Assembly (NCBI RefSeq): GCF_003313505.1
Contig: NZ_QMHO01000012.1
Span: forward strand, 62,001 to 126,000
Length of the DNA stretch: 64,000 nucleotides
Reading direction: 5' to 3'
From: Pedobacter nanyangensis
GTDB lineage: Bacteria; Bacteroidota; Bacteroidia; Sphingobacteriales; Sphingobacteriaceae
Made by a program: the position numbers and the translations under genes. Positions 60,459 through 64,000 of the stretch are shown one piece after another. The notes below the pieces were generated by a model. It had not been told where the DNA came from and ran no database searches. It saw only the letters and a list, made by a program, of their open reading frames with translations. Position 1 is the first letter of the stretch, and each line of letters opens with the position of its first letter.

Positions 60459-63400
60459 TTAAACCAAGGGGAAGGTAAGGTAGAAGATGGTACCATTGTT
60501 CAGCACAGAGGTAAATTCTACTTTTCCTCCGGCATTTTCTATCGCCTGTTTAACGAAAGCCAAGCCCAACCCGGTTCCGGATGATTTGGTGGTAAAGTTG
60601 GCTCGGAATATACTACTATGCAAACTTGGATCAATGCCCTTGCCATTATCTTCCACTTCTACAAAAGCCTGCTTTTCATCATTGGCAATATGTACTTTAA
60701 TGACACATTTCTCCTTTCCATCCGCAGCTTCTATCGCATTTTTAAATAAGTTATTGAACGAACGCAACAACTGGTCTTTATCGCCCAAAACCTGTATTTC
60801 TTTATTGCTCCTATTGAGCACATGGATCTCTACGTGATCAACCGAACTGAAAACTTCCTTGGCTTGTTCAATGATGGGAACCAGTGCAATATCCTCCAAT
60901 TTGGTATCGGGCATTTTTGCAAAATTGGAAAATTCCGATGCAATGGTGGCCAAGCTATCAATCTGTTCTACGAAAGATTTATTGAAACTAGCAAATTTCT
61001 TTTCAAAATTAGGGTCGTTTTCCTTCCATGATTTTTCCAGAAGCTGTACGCCTAGTTTTAGTGGCGTTAAAGGGTTTTTAATTTCATGGGCCACTTGTTT
61101 GGCCATTTCACGCCATGCACTTTCCCTTTCACTTCGGGCCAGCTTGTTGGCGCTAATTTCCAGTTCGGCAATCATTTTATTGTATTCCTTAATCAGCACC
61201 CCTATCTCATCCTGCCTGTGCCAAACAATAGGCTGGTTAGTTTGTCCCAGTTTTGTACGCCTGATATTTTCTTGGATAAAGGTTAAAGGACTGGTAATTT
61301 GGTTGGCCAGGAAAACCGCCAGCACACCAATAAGCACAAATACTAAGGCGTAAATATTGATCAGGGTATTGATAAACAGGCCAATTTTCGCCTGATAGTC
61401 TTCTTCGTTTGAGTAGTAGGGCACGCTTAAGTAACCTACGGTTTGGTTATTGGCATTTCTAATGGGGGCGTACGCCGCCGCATAGGTAAAATCGCCAATT
61501 TTTTCAGCGGGGTTGATAAATTCCGATTTTTGTTGCACGGCCAATTGCATATAGGCCGTTGGCCCCATTTTACGGCTAATAATTCCCAAGTCGTAAAGTT
61601 TTGGCAACGATGTCAGGTACAGGTTGCCTTCAATATCAAAAAGGTTAAGGTAAACGCCATTAACATCTGCAAACTGATTAAATTCAAACTGCGATTCGCT
61701 GTTATTGCTGATGGTTCCGGGCAGCGCAATATGCTTTTCATACGCCAGCTGTACTTTTCTCAGCTTTTCCCTAACTTGCTCCGTTTGCTGTTCCAGGTAT
61801 TGGTGCCTGATGTTGAAAAAGGTTGTCCAGCCCACTATAATTAGCGTAGCCACTACCGATAGTACGATGGAGAACTGGATACGTGTTTTATAGAGGATTT
61901 TATTGGCATTGATCATCAAATACCTGTTCAGGTTAAACAGGCCTCCACGGCTATCGCTAATGTTTACCGCCAACCAGGTGATGATGTAAATAAGTACGCC
62001 AAAAAAGATAAAAATAAGGAAAAAGAAGGATAGCGTAGCCAAGCGAACGGTAAAATTTACTTTTTCGATACTGATGACAATTAAGCGATTATTGGCCGGC
62101 TTGTACACCGCATGGCTGTAGGAGCCCGCATTTGTATATTCGTTTACAAACTCAATGTTATCCCTTTCACCTTTAAATACGGAGTTGAACATCGGGTAAA
62201 CGTATTTTCCGGATTGCCCAAAAAGTTGGTTTTGCTTATAAAATGCCAGCGAATAATTGCTCAGGTCTTCATCGCTTTTCAGTTTTCCGTCAATCAGTAG
62301 GTCAGGAAAAAAGCTACTATAATCATAAGGCCTCGAGGTAAGCTCCACCACCATGGTCCCCAAGAAACTATCTCCATCAAAAACAGGAATAATCCCAAAA
62401 TAATTCTGAAAGCCAAAAGTGTCGTTAACCCGATAAAAATAATTTGCCTGTTGCGTTTTTACCGCTCCAAACTTCACCAGATTTTTGTACTTGTTGATCG
62501 GTAAGCTCTCGGCGCTTTTAAGAGACTGATCATTGCTGTTGTATTCAAAGATTTTGTACTCAAATCTCGACAGGTACCCGTCGAGGTAGTTCTTAGAGAT
62601 ATAGTTATGGAAATTAGAGGTCTGTATCAACAAAGGCTGCTTAAAATAGCTTACCACCTGCGAATCTATGGTTAGGCCATGTTCCAGAAGCTCAATGGCA
62701 TTCATCACTTTCGGGTCATCCTCATTCATCAGCTTCCTGGCAATGCCCGTGCGGGTAGTCCTTTCTTTGATGTCTTCAAACTTGATGTACTTGATAGAAG
62801 TAATGGTAGCCATACATAAAAATATAACCGCCATCACCGAAACCGACAACCTGTTTTTTTGGATATACTGATGATAAGCGATCATAAATATCAGCAGGGC
62901 GTATATCATGTAAAAAACGGTATAGTCTGTAACCAACATGTAAATGGTATAGCCCAGCAATAAAACAAGGAAAGTGTACAGCTTTTGGCGGGTGCTAATT
63001 ACAAAATGGCCACAAAGTGCCACCACAGCACTCACCATCAGATAAATGTTAAGCCACACTAAACATAGGATAAAGATACTGAGCCAGCTTATCCACCCTA
63101 AATTGATAATGTTACTGATATTGAAATCTATTTTAGAATAATAGACTACACCAAAAAACAGGTCTTCGGTTAAAAAACCTATGCCGCCCAGCGCCCCCAA
63201 AAGCAGTGTTAGCAAAAAATAATTGGCAAATTTATTGCGGGCCAGCCATTTCGGCAACCTATACTCTTTTCTATGGGCGTATATAAACACCCATATACAG
63301 GTAAGTGCCAAAACGTTTAAAAGCAAATCGCCGAGTGAGGGCAGGAAATCGCTTTCGGCATAAATACTCGGATCAAATATTTTAAGGTCAAACTGATGGT

Positions 63401-64000
63401 TGAACCAAAAAAACTTCAAATCGGTTAACCTTAAGGCGATAAAATAAACAACAATGAGAAAAGTACCCCATAACAGCTTTCCGCTTCGGGCCAAGGCCAA
63501 TCCGCAGGAGTTTATAAAAAGACTAACAAAAATTACCCCAATGATCCACAACCACAGTTCAGAGCTGGTGTAAATATTGTCCGTATAGTTATTGCTTAGC
63601 TTAACCGTAAAAAGATAATCCTTGTTAAGGCTAAAAATTTCGGTGGTTTCTTTATCCGTAAACGAGGCTATTTCTAAAGTTTTCTTATCATAAAGGCCTG
63701 GCCAAATTTCGTTTTTCAGATATTGGTTTTCAATAGCGTAATGTGCTTTTACGGTAATCATAAAAACAAATACATATTGGCCAACTGTTTTTTTAATTAG
63801 CTCGTAATAACCATTGGACAGCAAAACAAAAGAGGCCCCCTCTTTTACTTTCTGTATGTTTGAGGGCAAAGCCTTGTAGGTACTCCAGTATTCTAGCTGC
63901 TGGTTTTTATAAACGAAAACATTGATACCGCTCAATCGGTAAGTGGCAATAAAGTTATTGGCTAAACCTTCATCAACCGTTAATTTTTTGAGTTCTTCCA
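60459..64000 (-). CDS. NtrY-like membrane sensor histidine kinase, 5' partial
   Basis: The frame runs off the window end, so the N-terminus is missing; at least 1180 residues are present. A first extracytoplasmic stretch is followed by about nine membrane helices (residues 120-390), a second sensor region, another helix pair, then HAMP (LTFIQENIRRTKLGQTNQP), H-box WREMAKQVAHEIKNPLTPLKLGVQLL, N-box SFNNLFKNAIEAADG, DNGKGI and SSGTGLGLAFVKQAI. The kinase core is NtrY/PAS-free type. No response regulator gene is adjacent. It is co-transcribed with a giant surface protein gene, which is unusual. Confidence 0.92.
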   Translation of the reverse strand, partial: EELKKLTVDEGLANNFIATYRLSGINVFVYKNQQLEYWSTYKALPSNIQKVKEGASFVLLSNGYYELIKKTVGQYVFVFMITVKAHYAIENQYLKNEIWPGLYDKKTLEIASFTDKETTEIFSLNKDYLFTVKLSNNYTDNIYTSSELWLWIIGVIFVSLFINSCGLALARSGKLLWGTFLIVVYFIALRLTDLKFFWFNHQFDLKIFDPSIYAESDFLPSLGDLLLNVLALTCIWVFIYAHRKEYRLPKWLARNKFANYFLLTLLLGALGGIGFLTEDLFFGVVYYSKIDFNISNIINLGWISWLSIFILCLVWLNIYLMVSAVVALCGHFVISTRQKLYTFLVLLLGYTIYMLVTDYTVFYMIYALLIFMIAYHQYIQKNRLSVSVMAVIFLCMATITSIKYIKFEDIKERTTRTGIARKLMNEDDPKVMNAIELLEHGLTIDSQVVSYFKQPLLIQTSNFHNYISKNYLDGYLSRFEYKIFEYNSNDQSLKSAESLPINKYKNLVKFGAVKTQQANYFYRVNDTFGFQNYFGIIPVFDGDSFLGTMVVELTSRPYDYSSFFPDLLIDGKLKSDEDLSNYSLAFYKQNQLFGQSGKYVYPMFNSVFKGERDNIEFVNEYTNAGSYSHAVYKPANNRLIVISIEKVNFTVRLATLSFFFLIFIFFGVLIYIITWLAVNISDSRGGLFNLNRYLMINANKILYKTRIQFSIVLSVVATLIIVGWTTFFNIRHQYLEQQTEQVREKLRKVQLAYEKHIALPGTISNNSESQFEFNQFADVNGVYLNLFDIEGNLYLTSLPKLYDLGIISRKMGPTAYMQLAVQQKSEFINPAEKIGDFTYAAAYAPIRNANNQTVGYLSVPYYSNEEDYQAKIGLFINTLINIYALVFVLIGVLAVFLANQITSPLTFIQENIRRTKLGQTNQPIVWHRQDEIGVLIKEYNKMIAELEISANKLARSERESAWREMAKQVAHEIKNPLTPLKLGVQLLEKSWKENDPNFEKKFASFNKSFVEQIDSLATIASEFSNFAKMPDTKLEDIALVPIIEQAKEVFSSVDHVEIHVLNRSNKEIQVLGDKDQLLRSFNNLFKNAIEAADGKEKCVIKVHIANDEKQAFVEVEDNGKGIDPSLHSSIFRANFTTKSSGTGLGLAFVKQAIENAGGKVEFTSVLNNGTIFYLTFPLV

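Overview
The window comes from a Bacteroidota chromosome, most likely family Sphingobacteriaceae and close to Pedobacter. This is inferred from lineage-typical families (GLPGLI protein, SusC-like plug motif, OMP_b-brl_3 barrel, DUF3127, DUF4153, RprX/RprY-like two-component pair, L-sorbosone-type dehydrogenase lipoprotein), from Bacteroidota-style promoter boxes (TAnnTTTG) close to several start codons, and from intergenic palindromic repeats. No tRNA, rRNA, CRISPR array, insertion sequence or intact prophage was seen. The window starts inside groEL and ends inside a large sensor kinase gene, so both end genes are partial.

Layout. 1-4.2 kb: end of groEL, a repeat-rich gap, an MgtC-like membrane protein, a hypothetical gene divergent from an S24-type repressor, and a secreted TonB-C-domain protein. 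4.3-11.5 kb: serine deaminase sdaA; a minus-strand operon of ECF sigma factor, membrane anti-sigma-like protein with a TonB-type C-terminus, and PaiB-like protein; divergent to it a YfbK-like VWA protein, then a DUF4197 lipoprotein. 11.7-21 kb: HtrA/DegP protease, dapF, and a TetR-RND-adaptor-OMF tripartite efflux operon. 21.3-32 kb: PIF1-like helicase with DUF4153 membrane protein; outer-membrane barrel with GLPGLI protein; an RprY/RprX-like two-component system. 32-41.4 kb: SSB-like DUF3127 protein, THUMP methyltransferase, small XRE regulator, HD hydrolase, the radical SAM/DUF4130 putative DNA modification or repair pair, a phosphate module (PhoR-like kinase, PhoU-like DUF47 protein, PiT transporter), and a nicotinamide riboside salvage pair (kinase plus PnuC). 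42-49 kb: PQQ-type sugar dehydrogenase, carB, repeat-rich gap, prfC. 49-64 kb: unknown membrane protein; a five-gene operon of dicarboxylate symporter, secreted hydrolase, two related porins and a lamin-tail lipoprotein; VOC protein; and a huge surface/outer-membrane protein co-transcribed with an NtrY-like kinase.

How the parts may work together. Two regulatory patterns are the most interesting things in the DNA itself. First, the PhoR-like kinase and the PhoU-like/PiT operon share the same promoter architecture: two TTAACAT-like repeats separated by 4 bp, then exactly 8 bp, then a -7 box. This looks like a Bacteroidota Pho box. Second, a 10-bp-periodic direct repeat (TGTTAAA-N3-TGTTAAA) lies upstream of the RprX/RprY-like operon, upstream of the adjacent outer-membrane-barrel operon and between htrA and dapF, suggesting one envelope-stress regulon. 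The best candidates for poorly described systems are the radical SAM/DUF4130 pair, with an inverted repeat spanning its promoter, and the symporter-hydrolase-porin operon.
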